The notes beneath the pieces were generated by a model that saw only the letters and a list, made by a program, of their open reading frames with translations, was not told where the DNA came from and ran no database searches. A stretch of 64,000 nucleotides of DNA. Origin: Dechloromonas agitata is5 (GTDB lineage Bacteria; Pseudomonadota; Gammaproteobacteria; Burkholderiales; Rhodocyclaceae). Positions 37,879 to 48,322 of the stretch are shown here, piece after piece (the first letter of the stretch is position 1; every line of letters starts with the position of its first letter). The position numbers were made by a program, and so were the translations under genes. The stretch spans positions 2,967,867 through 3,031,866 of the forward strand of contig NZ_KI912532.1 in assembly GCF_000519045.1 (NCBI RefSeq), read 5' to 3'.

Positions 37879-39528
37879 CTAGGCGACGCGAAAACCGGAA
37901 ACAGCCATGGCCAGGCTCTGGGACAGTGCCCGCAGGTCGCCGGTCGAGGTGCTGACGCTCTGGGCTGCTGCGTTGGTTTCTTCGACCATGTTGGCGATGC
38001 GCTCCATGCTCTGGGCGATTTCGGTCGATGCAACCTTCTGTTCCGAGACCGATTCGGTAATGTCGTTCACGCCATGCCGCGACTGCAGCACGGCCTCCCG
38101 GGAATGGGAAAGCACACCTTCCACCTCGCCAGCCAGTTGCGTGCTGGCAGCGATGGACTGTTCGCCTGCATCGATGGCCGCCTGCACGGCATCCGACTGC
38201 GCCATGATCGACTGGGTGACGGCATCGATTTCGTTGGCCGACTTGCCCGACTTCTCGGCCAGTTTGCGCACCTCGTCGGCCACCACGGCAAAACCTCGCC
38301 CGGCCTCACCGGCGCGGGCTGCCTCGATGGCCGCGTTGAGGGCAAGCAAGTTCGTCTGGTCGGCGATGTCGCGCACTTCCTTGGTCATGCTGGTAATCGC
38401 CTGCGTGCTCCTGACAAATTCATCCACCGTGCGGGCGATTTCGCCCATGTTCTGGTGAATCCGGGCGACCTCGCCGACCAGTTGCGAGACCTTCTGCGAT
38501 CCCTCGTCCGCCCGCTCGACACTTTCCGAGGCCTGGCGCTGGACGTCCTGCGCCGTATCGGAGACCGATGAAATGGCCACCGTCAGTTGTTCGATGGCCG
38601 CCGCACTACTCGCCACGGCATTGGATTGCTGTTCGGACACGTCAGCCAGCGAGGACGACGAGCCAGCCAATTGTTCGGAGGCGGCATCGACCTGCTTGCT
38701 CGCCTGATGCACCTCGCCAATGATTTTTTGCAACTGGCCCATCATGGTGTTGAAAGCGGTCGCCATCCGGCCGATTTCATCCCGGTTGCGTACCTGGGCA
38801 CGCTGGGTCAGGTTGCCACTCGTGGCGATGTCGGTCATCGTGCCTTCCAGTTCGGCCAGCGGGCCGGTGATCGAGCGGACGAAGACCAGCGACAGCGTGA
38901 CCAGCACGCACAGGGCGAGCAACAGGGAAACGATCAAGCCGGTCTTGACCGCCGAGAAGGTTGCCGCCGCGATTGCAGCCTCTTCCGCATTCATTTCCTG
39001 CGAGATTTTCTGGATTTCAATGACCAGATCGTCAATCGCCTTGGTCGGGGCACGGTCCATGCCACGCACCAGTTTATCCACGGTGGCAGCCGGGTCGGCC
39101 GCGCTACGATCGTATTGCTTCAAGGCCTCGCGATAGGATGGACCCAGTGCCTCGAAGCTGGCCATCACCGCCGAAACTTTCAGCCGCTCGGCGATCTCCA
39201 GGCGGGTGGCCGAAGCCATGACTTGCCTCAGGCGATCCTTGACGACGCCTTCTTCCTCGTCGAATTGCTTGAGATGCTTGGCAAAGGCTTCCGGATCCTT
39301 GCCGCGGAGCAGGATGTTCTTCCACTCCTGGACCTGCGTCTTGAAGCGGACTTGCGCACCGCGCGCCTTGTCGATGGTTTCGACGAGCAGTTGATGACGC
39401 TCCATGCTGCGGATCGATGCATCGTTCAGCTTGCTCGCCTGCAGGAAAGCGAAAAGCCCGACGCTGAGCAATGCCAGGAGGGCCAGAAACACGAGTACGA
39501 ACAACTTCTGCCTGATCGTCAGTTGCAT
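37879..39528 (-). CDS. Methyl-accepting chemotaxis protein
   Basis: 549 residues: TM1 (about 8-28), periplasmic four-helix-bundle sensor (30-185), TM2 (about 190-210), HAMP, and a long coiled-coil signalling domain with the conserved hairpin [20 protein letters not shown] and [17 protein letters not shown]. The ligand domain is of the 4HB_MCP type; the ligand is unknown. ATG 39528 has a GGGGGAG site close by; a GTG eight codons upstream is possible. No other chemotaxis gene is nearby. Confidence 0.93.
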   Translation of the reverse strand: MQLTIRQKLFVLVFLALLALLSVGLFAFLQASKLNDASIRSMERHQLLVETIDKARGAQVRFKTQVQEWKNILLRGKDPEAFAKHLKQFDEEEGVVKDRLRQVMASATRLEIAERLKVSAVMASFEALGPSYREALKQYDRSAADPAATVDKLVRGMDRAPTKAIDDLVIEIQKISQEMNAEEAAIAAATFSAVKTGLIVSLLLALCVLVTLSLVFVRSITGPLAELEGTMTDIATSGNLTQRAQVRNRDEIGRMATAFNTMMGQLQKIIGEVHQASKQVDAASEQLAGSSSSLADVSEQQSNAVASSAAAIEQLTVAISSVSDTAQDVQRQASESVERADEGSQKVSQLVGEVARIHQNMGEIARTVDEFVRSTQAITSMTKEVRDIADQTNLLALNAAIEAARAGEAGRGFAVVADEVRKLAEKSGKSANEIDAVTQSIMAQSDAVQAAIDAGEQSIAASTQLAGEVEGVLSHSREAVLQSRHGVNDITESVSEQKVASTEIAQSMERIANMVEETNAAAQSVSTSTGDLRALSQSLAMAVSGFRVA

Positions 39529-39684
39529 AACTCCCCCGTCTATCGGATTCACCGTGAAATTGCCACCGCTGCCTGCCGGTTCGCAATCCGGCAGGCGGCG
39601 GTGGCGGGACGACGGCTAGTATGCAATACCCTGTCGTGGCGTGGTTAACAGAACGCAGGGCGCCACGCCGGACGCCCTATCCGC

Positions 39685-40029
39685 TCAGAACTTGTCAGAA
39701 CGCAGCACCGATACGTCGCTCAGGTAACAGACCATGGCATAACTGGCGAAGTAGTTGGCCTGCAGGTGGCCCGCAATGGCGTCGGCGATGGCGGCTTCAC
39801 ACAGGATGTCGATCCGCACGTTACCGCTCAGCGGCCAGCCGCCATCGCGCGTTCCGTGCTGCCCCCAGCCGCGGGCATCGCTCGCGGTGTAACCATGGGC
39901 CCCCAAACGACGGGCGTCGGCCGCGACGCGCCCTTCGATCGAGGCTTCGCAGATCACGGTGAGCAGGGTCCGCCGGGTGTAGCTGGCCAGCGGGGGCGTA
40001 GCCGAGGTTGTTGTCGGTTGCATCGTCAT
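39685..40029 (-). CDS. sbtB: PII-like protein SbtB
   Basis: 114 residues with the PII-like fold: RRTLLTVICEASIEGRVAAD, LGAHGYTASDARGWG (T-loop region) and IDILCEAAIADAIAGHLQ. SbtB proteins bind adenine nucleotides and lock the bicarbonate transporter SbtA. ATG 40029 overlaps the sbtA stop (TGATG) and follows AAGGAG, so it is coupled to sbtA. The C-terminus YLSDVSVLRSDKF fits the family. It lacks the Tyr-containing T-loop of classical GlnB. Confidence 0.88.
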   Translation of the reverse strand: MTMQPTTTSATPPLASYTRRTLLTVICEASIEGRVAADARRLGAHGYTASDARGWGQHGTRDGGWPLSGNVRIDILCEAAIADAIAGHLQANYFASYAMVCYLSDVSVLRSDKF

Positions 40030-40982
40030 CACACCACTCCTTCGAGCTGGCGAGCCAGCCAGTAATAAGTCGGAATCCCGATCACCAGATTGAACGGGAA
40101 CGTTATGCCGAGCGCCGCACCGATCGACAGCGCCGGGTTGGCCTCTGGTACGGCGATGCGCATGGCAGCCGGTGCCGCGATGTAGGAAGCGCTGGCGTAC
40201 AGCGTGGCAAGCAGCGCCGCGCCGCCGACGCTGAGACCGAGCAGGCTGGCCGTCAGCGCACCGAGCGTGCCGGCGAAGAGCGGCATGGTCACCGCGAAAC
40301 CGAGCAGGAAGGTACCGGCCCGCCGCAGGTCACCGAACCGGCTGGCCGCAACCAGTCCCATTTCGAGCAAAAAGATGGCGAGCAGGCCCTTGAAGAGATC
40401 GAAGAACAGACGATCGAGCGGCTTGATACCATCGGCACCAGCCAGCCAGCCGATGAGCAGGCCGCCCACCAGCAGCACGATGCTCTTGCCGGCAAACACC
40501 TCATGCAGCACCTTGCCGAGCGGCGACTCGCCCTGGCCGCGCCGCGCCAGCCAGACGCCGATCATCAGGGCCGGGAATTCGAGCAGGACGAGGAAGACGA
40601 CCATGTAGCCCTCGTAGTCCTGCCCGACGCTGGCCAGGTAGGCCGCGCCGACGGCGAAGGTGACGACGCTGACCGACCCGTAATGGGCTGCCAGCGAGGC
40701 GGCATCGGCCCGCGACAGCTTGCCGAGGCGCTGCAGCACCGGGAAGGCGATCAGCGGCAGAGCGGCGCCGATGCCGACGATGACCAGCGCCGGCAGGATC
40801 AGCTCGGCCAGCGACTGGCGGGCCAGTTCGACACCGCCTTTCAGGCCGATGGCGAGGAGCAGGAAGATGCTCAGCGATTCGTAGAGCACGGCCGGGATCT
40901 TCAGGTCCGAGCGCGCCAGACCGGCCAGCAGGCCAAGCAGGAAGAACAGGATGACGGGTTCAAAAGGCATGGCATGCACCAT
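40029..40982 (-). CDS. sbtA: Sodium-dependent bicarbonate transporter SbtA
   Basis: 317-residue membrane protein with about ten hydrophobic helices in two inverted halves. Family signatures are PAVLYESLSIFLLLAIGLKGG, SLAAHYGSVSVVTF and LATLYASASYIAAPAAMRIA. SbtA imports HCO3- with Na+. Start is ATG 40982 or ATG 40970; neither has a clear ribosome site. Co-transcribed with sbtB and divergent from a LysR regulator. It implies inorganic-carbon uptake, either for CO2 fixation or for carboxylases. Confidence 0.9.
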   Translation of the reverse strand: MVHAMPFEPVILFFLLGLLAGLARSDLKIPAVLYESLSIFLLLAIGLKGGVELARQSLAELILPALVIVGIGAALPLIAFPVLQRLGKLSRADAASLAAHYGSVSVVTFAVGAAYLASVGQDYEGYMVVFLVLLEFPALMIGVWLARRGQGESPLGKVLHEVFAGKSIVLLVGGLLIGWLAGADGIKPLDRLFFDLFKGLLAIFLLEMGLVAASRFGDLRRAGTFLLGFAVTMPLFAGTLGALTASLLGLSVGGAALLATLYASASYIAAPAAMRIAVPEANPALSIGAALGITFPFNLVIGIPTYYWLARQLEGVV

Positions 40983-41067
40983 TCAATGTCGATGGCCCGC
41001 ACTATTCCATCCTCAATCCATTAAATCCAATTAAACTTTTTCGAACAAATCATTTATAAATACTTAT

Positions 41068-41979
41068 ATGCCGCGCCGTCACCTGACTTTTCGCCAACTC
41101 GAAACCTTCGTCACCGTCGCCCGGCTCGGCAGTTTTTCGCGCGCCGCCGAAGCCCTACACCTGACGCAGCCGGCGGTGTCGATCCAGGTCCGGCAGATCA
41201 CGGAAAGCGTTGGCCTGCCGCTGTTCGAGCAAACCGGGCGCGAAATCCGCCTGACCGCCGCCGGCCAGGAACTGCTGCGCACGGCGCGCGAACTGGACGA
41301 CAGCTGGAATCGTTTCGAGTCGGCGGTCGACGCGCTGCAGGGACTGAAGCGGGGCCGCCTGCGCGTCGCCCTCGTCACCACCGCCAAGTATTTCCTGCCG
41401 CGCATGCTGGGCGCCTTCTGCCAGCGCTACCCCGACATCGACATCGAGCTGGAGGTGGCCAACCGGGCGCGTATCGTCGAACGCCTGCGCGCCAACGAGG
41501 ACGATCTCTACATCATGTCCTTCCCGCCCGAGGAACTCGATGTCGTCGCCACACCCTTTCTCGACAACCCGCTGGTCGTTGTCGCGCCGGCCAGCCTGCC
41601 GCTGCCCGCTGGGCCGCTCAGCCTGGCCGATCTCGCCGTCCATCCCTTCCTGCTGCGCGAAGCCGGCTCCGGCACGCGCAAGGCAATCGACCGCCACCTG
41701 GCCGCCAGTGGTCTCTCGCTCAAGGTCAAGCTGGCGCTGGGCAGCAACGAGGCGATCCGCGACCTGGTGGCGAGTGGCATGGGCCTCTCCATCCTGTCCC
41801 GCCACGTGCTGGACGATCATCCGGAACAGGAAGGCCTGCGCATCCTCGATGTCGTCGGCTTTCCGCTGCAGCAGCCGTGGTCGGTCGTGCATCTGCGGCA
41901 GAAAATCCTCCCCCTGCCGGCCCATGCCTTCATGAACGAATTGCTGTCCGCGGTCAGCCCGGCCAACCCGGGCGAATAG
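41068..41979 (+). CDS. LysR regulator, CbbR/CmpR-like
   Basis: 303 residues. Winged helix (LTFRQLETFVTVARLGSFSR, LHLTQPAVSIQVRQITESVG) and an effector domain (LRVALVTTAKYFLPRMLGAF, FPPEELDVVATPF) of the CbbR/CmpR type that senses carbon-metabolism intermediates. It is divergent from sbtA across an 85-base AT-rich gap, so it probably controls sbtAB. CbbR and CmpR control carbon fixation and bicarbonate uptake in other bacteria. Confidence 0.9.
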   Translation: MPRRHLTFRQLETFVTVARLGSFSRAAEALHLTQPAVSIQVRQITESVGLPLFEQTGREIRLTAAGQELLRTARELDDSWNRFESAVDALQGLKRGRLRVALVTTAKYFLPRMLGAFCQRYPDIDIELEVANRARIVERLRANEDDLYIMSFPPEELDVVATPFLDNPLVVVAPASLPLPAGPLSLADLAVHPFLLREAGSGTRKAIDRHLAASGLSLKVKLALGSNEAIRDLVASGMGLSILSRHVLDDHPEQEGLRILDVVGFPLQQPWSVVHLRQKILPLPAHAFMNELLSAVSPANPGE

Positions 41980-41985
41980 GCCGGC

Positions 41986-44900
41986 TCAGCGCTCCGACAA
42001 CCACTTGAGGACGGTCTCGAACAGCCGTCTCGGCTCGACCGGCTTGCTGATATGGTCATTCATGCCGACCTCGAGACAACGCTGGCGATCCTCGCTGAAG
42101 GCATTGGCGGTCATCGCCAGGATCGGCACATCCGCGCCACCGGGCAGCGAGCGAATGGTCTGCGTGGCATCGATACCGTTCATGTTGGGCATCAGCATGT
42201 CCATCAGGATCAGGTCGTAGGCGTTCTGCATGACCAGGGCGACTGCCTGGCGGCCATCTTCGGCCAGGTCGACAAGCAGGCCGGCCATCACCAGCAGTTC
42301 GCGGGCAACCTCGCGATTGACCGGCTCATCCTCGACCAGCAGGATGCGGCGGCCGGCGTAGTGTGCGCGCAACATCGCCTCGGCGGCCCGCCAGCGTGGC
42401 TCGGCTGCGGTATCGCTGGCCGGCATGGCCGCCTTGTCGAGCGTCACCGTGAAGGCGAACACGCTACCGACACCCGGACGGCTGTCGACCGTGATGTCGC
42501 CGCCCATCATGCGCGCCAGGCTGCGGCTGATCGCCAGCCCGAGACCGGTGCCGCCGTACTGGCGCGTCGTCGAGCCATCGGCCTGCTGGAAGGCATTGAA
42601 CAGGCGCACCTGATCGGCCGGCGCGATGCCGATGCCGGTATCGCGTATGGTGAAACGCAGGCTGACTCGGTCCGCCTCATCGACCAGCCGTCCCACGGCA
42701 ACGTCGACGCGGCCCTCCGCGGTGAACTTGATGGCGTTGGCTGTCAGGTTGAGCAGGATCTGTCCAAGACGGAGCGGATCACCGGCCAGGGCCAAGTCCG
42801 CCAGGTCCGGCGGCAGGTCAATGGCGAAATGCAGGCCCTTCTCGGCAGCCGGCCCTTCGACCAGGGGACGCAGGTTGTCGACCACGGCGCCGAGCCGGAA
42901 CACGGTGTTTTCCAGGACCAGTCGGTCGGCCTCGATTTTCGAGATGTCGAGGATGTCGTTGATTACGCCAAGCAGGTGACTGGACGCCTGGACCACCTTA
43001 GTCAACTGGTCGCGCTGGCGCTCGTCAGTCGCCCGGCGCAGGGCAAGATCGGTCATGCCCATGATGGCGTTCATCGGTGTCCGCAACTCATGGCTCATGT
43101 TGGCCAGGAAGGTGCTCTTTGCCCGGCTGGCGGTTTCGGCGGCTTCCTTGGCGACGGACAGTGCGGCTGTGCGCTCATCGACCTTGCGTTCGAGCTGCGC
43201 TCGGTAGTTTTCCAGCGCCGCCTCGGCCTGCTTGCGCTCGGAAATATCCCGGGTAACGCCCAGGATGCGCCACGGCCGGCCCTGCTCGTCGAGCATGATG
43301 GTGGCGGCCACCTCGCTGGAGATGAGGCTGCCGTCCTTGCACGGCTGCTCGATTTCCAGCGTGGCGAAGCGGGCCGACAGGTCGCCGGCTGCCAGGCGCT
43401 GGAGGCGCTCGGCCAGCATCCGGTCGACGCGCTGCAACGACGCCGGCGTCATGGTGGCCGAGAATGGCTGGCTGACGACCTCATCGGGCGTCCAGCCGCG
43501 CATGCGTGCGACGGAGGGGCTGATGTAGATGAACTTCCGGCTCGGTAATTCGAGCAGCCAGATCGTATCGCGGCAGTTGTCGGCAATCAGCTTGTAGAGC
43601 GCCTGGCTGCGTTGCAGCGCCGCTTCGGTCAGCTCGCGTTCGACCGCGACGCAGGCCAGGCTGGCGTAATCCTCGATCAGGCCGATCTCGGCCGTACCCG
43701 GTACGGTCGGCTGGCGGTGGTAAATGGCGAAGGTGCCGAGCACCCGCCCGGTACGGTCCTTGAAGGGCTGCGACCAGCAGGCGCCAAGGCCGGCCTGTCG
43801 CGCCAGATCGCGGTAACTGGCCCAGTAGGGATGGTTCTGAATATCCTCGACGACCACCCGTTCACCGCGAAAGGCTGCCGTACCGCAGGATCCGACGCCG
43901 TCGCCAATCGCCACGCCGTCGATCGCCCGGTTGTAGAACTCCGGCAGGCTGGGTGCCGCGCCATGGCGGATATGCCGCCCCTCCTCGTCGAGCAGCACGA
44001 TCGAGCATAGACAGCCCGGGTGGAGCTCCTCGACGCGCCGGACCAGGGCGTTCAGCACCTCTCCCAGCGGCGCCCCCTCGCTGACCAGCTTGAGGATGCT
44101 GTTGTGCAGTTCCACCTCCCGGGTGCGCTCGGCCAGCTGAGCCTTGCTGCGCGCTTCCCGCCGATTCACGGTGATCACGTAGAACAGCAGGCCGCTGGCC
44201 AGCACGCTGACCACCAGCGCCCCGACCAGATAACGGTAGAGGTGGCTGAAGTCGGCAGCCGGTTCGCTGTCGAAAAGGAAGCCGGCCAGCGAATAATCCC
44301 GGGGCAGCATGCCGATTTCGGCGTAGCTGTCGGCAATGTGCCGCCAGCGTCCCGGATTCATGTAACCCGGCGGCACCAGCTCGGCACTGATCAGGGGCGC
44401 TGTCTGGGAGGCCTCGAAGTGCAGGAAATCCCGCCCGGCCTGTGGCGCATACTTGTCGAGAATGAGGTCAATGGCCTCGGACGGGTGCGCCATTGCATAT
44501 TCCCAGCCGCGCAGGCTGGCCCGGCGGAAGGCTTCGGTCCGCGCCCGGTGCCGGGTGATTTCGGTCTCCGAGGTGAACAGATTGTCGCCGTAGAAATCGA
44601 TGCCGGCCGCCCGCGGCGTGAAGATCTGGTAATCGACTCCGGCCTGCCGCATGAAAAACGGCTCGTTCGTGACATAGGCCGATATCAGGTCGGTCTTGCC
44701 GTCGATCAGATCCTGTACCGAAAAGCTGTGCGGCAGGCGGCGCAGGCTATCGAGCGGAACCCCCTCACGCGCCAGATAGTAGATCAGCTCCTCGGCATGC
44801 GGCTCGAACATGACGCGCTGGCCGGCCACGCCATGGATATTCGCCAGCGCGTCGTGGCGCCGGGCAAGCAACACCAGCGGCGAATGCTGGAAGATCACGC

Positions 44901-45201
44901 CGAGTACGACCACCGGCTGGCCGGCATTGCGTTCGAGAACCAGGCTGCTGGTCCCGACGCCAAACTGGGCACGCCCGGCTACCACCTCGGCCACCACATC
45001 CTGCCCGGGAGCGGCCTCCCGGATATCGACGGTCAGCCCGGCCTCATCGTAATAGCCCAACTCCTTCGCCATGTAGTAACCGGCGAACTGGAAGCCATGC
45101 TTCCATTTGAGTTGCAGGGTCACCGTTTCGGCGGCAACTGCCGGTTGCCAAAGGACGGCCCCAAGGATGAAGAAAAGGCGCAGGGCCGGCCAAAAGCGCA
45201 T
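41986..45201 (-). CDS. Hybrid histidine kinase with NMT1/THI5 periplasmic sensor
   Basis: 1071 residues. Signal peptide (about 1-23), then an NMT1/THI5-like substrate-binding domain ([40 protein letters not shown]), one TM near residue 330, GAF (about 380-530), PAS (about 540-665), HisKA with His704 ([12 protein letters not shown]), HATPase ([26 protein letters not shown]) and a receiver with Asp near 1001 ([13 protein letters not shown]). NMT1-like domains bind pyrimidine-type or aromatic ligands in ABC importers, so this kinase probably senses such a small molecule directly. No cognate regulator lies next to it. It is convergent with the LysR gene, seven bases apart. Confidence 0.9.
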   Translation of the reverse strand: MRFWPALRLFFILGAVLWQPAVAAETVTLQLKWKHGFQFAGYYMAKELGYYDEAGLTVDIREAAPGQDVVAEVVAGRAQFGVGTSSLVLERNAGQPVVVLGVIFQHSPLVLLARRHDALANIHGVAGQRVMFEPHAEELIYYLAREGVPLDSLRRLPHSFSVQDLIDGKTDLISAYVTNEPFFMRQAGVDYQIFTPRAAGIDFYGDNLFTSETEITRHRARTEAFRRASLRGWEYAMAHPSEAIDLILDKYAPQAGRDFLHFEASQTAPLISAELVPPGYMNPGRWRHIADSYAEIGMLPRDYSLAGFLFDSEPAADFSHLYRYLVGALVVSVLASGLLFYVITVNRREARSKAQLAERTREVELHNSILKLVSEGAPLGEVLNALVRRVEELHPGCLCSIVLLDEEGRHIRHGAAPSLPEFYNRAIDGVAIGDGVGSCGTAAFRGERVVVEDIQNHPYWASYRDLARQAGLGACWSQPFKDRTGRVLGTFAIYHRQPTVPGTAEIGLIEDYASLACVAVERELTEAALQRSQALYKLIADNCRDTIWLLELPSRKFIYISPSVARMRGWTPDEVVSQPFSATMTPASLQRVDRMLAERLQRLAAGDLSARFATLEIEQPCKDGSLISSEVAATIMLDEQGRPWRILGVTRDISERKQAEAALENYRAQLERKVDERTAALSVAKEAAETASRAKSTFLANMSHELRTPMNAIMGMTDLALRRATDERQRDQLTKVVQASSHLLGVINDILDISKIEADRLVLENTVFRLGAVVDNLRPLVEGPAAEKGLHFAIDLPPDLADLALAGDPLRLGQILLNLTANAIKFTAEGRVDVAVGRLVDEADRVSLRFTIRDTGIGIAPADQVRLFNAFQQADGSTTRQYGGTGLGLAISRSLARMMGGDITVDSRPGVGSVFAFTVTLDKAAMPASDTAAEPRWRAAEAMLRAHYAGRRILLVEDEPVNREVARELLVMAGLLVDLAEDGRQAVALVMQNAYDLILMDMLMPNMNGIDATQTIRSLPGGADVPILAMTANAFSEDRQRCLEVGMNDHISKPVEPRRLFETVLKWLSER

Positions 45202-45441
45202 GTTGGTCAGGCGTTATAAAAAGACATATTTTTAATATAAATCAAATCCAACTGACGCTGGTCTGAAAATAAGCGACCCCATCCGGTTGGGGGGCGAATT
45301 TCACGCGCCAGCCTATGACTAAAGACATAGATTCAGCGTTACAATGCGCCGCGTATTGCACCGCACCATTGCAGGCGCATTACAATCAGCGACCGGTCGT
45401 TTCATGCCGGCCCATGAAAAAGGCAAATCCGTAACCGACTT

Positions 45442-46410
45442 ATGAACACCGCCCAGATTCTGACTCCGCCCCCGAAAACCACGGAAGACGTGCCGGAGGG
45501 CACCCGTCGCATGATCGATGGCATGGAACGTGTCATGTACGATGGCTACTGGATCAAGACCTACCCGGTGCCGGCTGACACGCTGGAAGCCAAGAAGAAA
45601 CTGATTGACGCGCTGACGCGCCGCCTGTTCAACCACACCGAGCACGGCCTGAACATCCCCGGCACCCGCCTCAACGAAGCCCGTGCCAGCTACGAAAATG
45701 AAGCCGACCCGGCCCGCAAACGCGTCAAGGGCGCCATGCTGGCCGGTGCGCTGTTCAACCGGGCGGCCGACATTTTCCGCAAGCTGGTCGAACTGCAGGC
45801 CTGCGGTATCGAAATCCTCAGCGACAGCCCGCTGATGCGCGAATGCGGCCGGTGCCTGCTCGAAGCCATGGAACTCGGCCGCAACGTCCTGCACCGCAGT
45901 GGCGAGGAAGGCATCGACGAACTGTGGGGAGAACCCTTCCGCGCCTTCTCGATTCCCCTCGAAGACTTTTACGAAAGCCGCTACATCAAGATCGGTCGCG
46001 TCCTGCGCGACATCGACCGCATCTCGCAAGTGATGATCGACACCTTCAGCGGCATCCCGGCCTTTTCCGACATCGAGGCCCCGGTCAGCGAACTGGCCTC
46101 CGCTGCCAAGATCAAGACTGAAACCTTGCGCACCGACGGCGACATCTTCGACGTCTGGGCCCGCATGGTCACCGCCGCCGAACGCCTGTGCACCCTGCCC
46201 CTGCAATGCGATGCCAGCGCCCTTTCGTCGCCGATGACCTACAACCTGTCGGACGGCCTGCAACTGATCCGCCAGGGCCGCGACCTGATCTTCTACATCG
46301 CCCGCGCCCGCACCGCCATGCCCAAGAGCACCCAGGAATACGCCGACCGCTGTGCCAACTACCTCGCCACCGGCCGGGCCCCGCTGATTCCTGTGACGCT
46401 GCCGGTGTAA
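45442..46410 (+). CDS. Unrecognised cytoplasmic protein
   Basis: 322 residues, soluble, mostly helical, no signal peptide. Stretches such as MIDGMERVMYDGYWIKTYPV, RRLFNHTEHGLNIPG, CGRCLLEAMELGRNVL and MTYNLSDGLQLIRQGRDLIF look like a conserved core, but I cannot assign a family. Codon use matches the neighbouring core genes. It stands alone, with 240 bases of leader that include ATTCAGCGTTACAAT-type AT-rich sequence, and is followed by a PEP-CTERM gene with its own promoter. Confidence 0.75.
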   Translation: MNTAQILTPPPKTTEDVPEGTRRMIDGMERVMYDGYWIKTYPVPADTLEAKKKLIDALTRRLFNHTEHGLNIPGTRLNEARASYENEADPARKRVKGAMLAGALFNRAADIFRKLVELQACGIEILSDSPLMRECGRCLLEAMELGRNVLHRSGEEGIDELWGEPFRAFSIPLEDFYESRYIKIGRVLRDIDRISQVMIDTFSGIPAFSDIEAPVSELASAAKIKTETLRTDGDIFDVWARMVTAAERLCTLPLQCDASALSSPMTYNLSDGLQLIRQGRDLIFYIARARTAMPKSTQEYADRCANYLATGRAPLIPVTLPV

Positions 46411-46535
46411 TGGCGCCGAGCGTTGCCGAAACGCTCGCTTGAAACCCTTCCCAGCGCATCAACAATGCCTGTCGGATTTTCTTGCACCGACTTCCTGAGC
46501 AACAAAAAAGCTGCTGAATAATATAGAGAATTTTT

Positions 46536-46553
46536 TTGGCACGCCATTTGCTT
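46536..46553 (+). promoter_or_regulatory. Sigma-54 promoter of the PEP-CTERM gene
   Basis: TTGGCACGCCATTTGCTT matches the -24/-12 consensus (TGGCACG, four bases, TTGC) with GG and GC ten bases apart. It ends 42 bases upstream of the PEP-CTERM start. In Zoogloea-type bacteria PEP-CTERM genes are known to be driven by sigma-54 with the PrsK/PrsR two-component system. Confidence 0.85.
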
Positions 46554-46595
46554 TGCACGCGGGCACCAAAAAAATACAACTCTCAGGAATCAAAC

Positions 46596-47195
46596 ATGCA
46601 AATCAAATCTGCACTGCTCGGCGCACTGCTGTCATTGGCGTTTTCCGGCGCTGCCCAGGCTTCATTGATCAACTTCGAAGATGCCGGCCTGCCTGGCGAA
46701 GCTACCGCTACGGCAACCTGGGATGGCGTTGCCCAAGGGTTTAACTCCAGTGGCTTCCACTTCTCCAATGCGGACGTACTCGACCTGTCTGGTACCGTGC
46801 CTTGGTGGACAACCGGGGTGGGCAGCGCCCACAGTGGCAACTACGCCGGCTTTAACGACTGGAACGGCGCCATCACCCTGAGCAAAGTCGGGGGCGGCAC
46901 CTTCTCGATCCAGGATTTCTGGACGGCAGGGTGGCAGGGGGCATCCGGCACGCTGACGATTACGGGCCTTCTCAATGACCAAACGGTCGACTCGGAAGTG
47001 GTTGCATACAATGGCACATGGCAAGATGTCGTACTGAATTTCAGCCAGGTTGATCGTGTCGTTTTCAGCGGTGGCCTTTTCTTTGTTGATGACATCACGG
47101 TCAACGGCAGCACCCAGATTCCCGAACCCACTTCAGTGCTACTGCTTGGCCTCGGGTTGGCCGGCCTCGCCGCCAGCCGTCGCAAAAACGCTTAA
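46596..47195 (+). CDS. PEP-CTERM sorting domain protein
   Basis: 199 residues. Signal peptide (MQIKSALLGALLSLAFSGAA) and a C-terminal sorting signal: IPEPTSVLLLGLGLAGLAAS followed by RRKNA, which exosortase systems cleave in exopolysaccharide-producing bacteria. The middle is a beta-rich, Gly/Trp-containing extracellular domain (HSGNYAGFNDWNGAI) of unknown ligand. ATG 46596 follows AGGAATCAAAC; an upstream frame to 46536 is non-coding. Preceded by a sigma-54 promoter and followed by a hairpin terminator, so a single-gene transcript. Confidence 0.93.
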   Translation: MQIKSALLGALLSLAFSGAAQASLINFEDAGLPGEATATATWDGVAQGFNSSGFHFSNADVLDLSGTVPWWTTGVGSAHSGNYAGFNDWNGAITLSKVGGGTFSIQDFWTAGWQGASGTLTITGLLNDQTVDSEVVAYNGTWQDVVLNFSQVDRVVFSGGLFFVDDITVNGSTQIPEPTSVLLLGLGLAGLAASRRKNA

Positions 47196-47219
47196 CTTTC
47201 AAACTCTCGATGTTCACAA

Positions 47220-47243
47220 AAAAGCCGGAGAAACCCGGCTTTT
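47220..47243 (+). terminator. Rho-independent terminator after PEP-CTERM gene
   Basis: Stem AAAAGCCGG / CCGGCTTTT (9 bases) with a 6-base loop AGAAAC and flanking A and T runs. It lies 25 bases after the stop and is symmetric enough to serve the convergent LysR gene as well. Confidence 0.88.
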
Positions 47244-47301
47244 TGCATGACATTCCGGAAACCTGGTTATCCCCGGGGTCGGCCCCCTCTTCACATCGCC
47301 G

Positions 47302-48225
47302 CTACGGAATGAACGGCAACACCAGTTCCGAGGTCCGCGCTGCCGCACCGCACACCGCGTCGCACATCTGCCGGAAGGCCTGCACCGCACTGCTTGCGTG
47401 GCGCCGGGCGTGGCGGACGATGTGAAAGCGGCGGCGCAGGTCGAAGGCGGGGGTTGTGACTTCGACCAGGCTACCGCGCCGGAAGGCTTCGCGTAGCGCC
47501 AGGCGCGACAGGCAGCCGATACCGAGGCCGGATTCGACGGCGCGCTTGATCGCCTCGGTGTGTTCCAGTTCCAGCCGCACGGTAAAGCGGCCGAGGGCGG
47601 GGGCGAGGCTGCGGTCGAACTGGCGCCGTGTGCCGGAGCCCGGTTCGCGCAGGATCCAGGCCTGGTCGGCCAGGGTTGCGGCATCGGCCGGGCCGGCCTG
47701 GGCCAGTGGATGGCCCGGTGCGCAGAAGACGACCAGTTCGTCCTCCAGCCAGGGCTCGACGAGCAGGTCGGGATGATTCACTTCGCCCTCGATCAGGCCG
47801 ACATCGCAATCGCAGCGCAACAGGCGCTCGGCGATCGCCTCGGTGTTGGCCACCTGCAGACTGACCGGCGCAGCCGGGTGCTGCCGCATGTATTCGGCGA
47901 TGATCAGCGTGCCGAGATAGTTGCCGATGGTCAGCGTCGCGCCAACGGTGAGCGGCGCCAGCTGGCCACCGCCGAGGTAGGACTCGATCTGCCGCGCCTG
48001 GTCGAGCAGTTGCTCGGCCAGCGGCAACAGGCCGCGCCCAGTGGCATTGAGGTGCAGGGATTTGCCGAGGCGGTCAAAGAGCGGGCAATCGAACTGCCGC
48101 TCCAGTTCGACCAGCGCGTTGCTCGCCGCCGATTGCGACATGCACAGGCGTTCGGCAGCGCGCGACACGTTCTGTTCGCGGGCGATGGCGGTGAAGATCT
48201 CGACTTGGCGCAGGCTGAGTTTCAT
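47302..48225 (-). CDS. finR: LysR regulator, FinR-like
   Basis: 307 residues. Winged helix (LSLRQVEIFTAIAREQNVSR, MSQSAASNALVELERQFDCP) and an effector domain with GATLTIGNYLGTLIIAEYM and LREPGSGTRRQFDR. It is divergent from fpr, as in pseudomonads, where FinR activates fpr under superoxide stress and during sulfur metabolism. Starts are 97 bases apart; the gap holds AATATCGATAACGATAAGCC, a likely operator region. Confidence 0.85.
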   Translation of the reverse strand: MKLSLRQVEIFTAIAREQNVSRAAERLCMSQSAASNALVELERQFDCPLFDRLGKSLHLNATGRGLLPLAEQLLDQARQIESYLGGGQLAPLTVGATLTIGNYLGTLIIAEYMRQHPAAPVSLQVANTEAIAERLLRCDCDVGLIEGEVNHPDLLVEPWLEDELVVFCAPGHPLAQAGPADAATLADQAWILREPGSGTRRQFDRSLAPALGRFTVRLELEHTEAIKRAVESGLGIGCLSRLALREAFRRGSLVEVTTPAFDLRRRFHIVRHARRHASSAVQAFRQMCDAVCGAAARTSELVLPFIP

Positions 48226-48322
48226 ATCGACAATATCGATAACGATAAGCCAAATTATCCTATAACACAGCTTTAATCAAGCCCTACACTAGGGCCATCA
48301 AAAACGACTAGCCCTGATCGCC

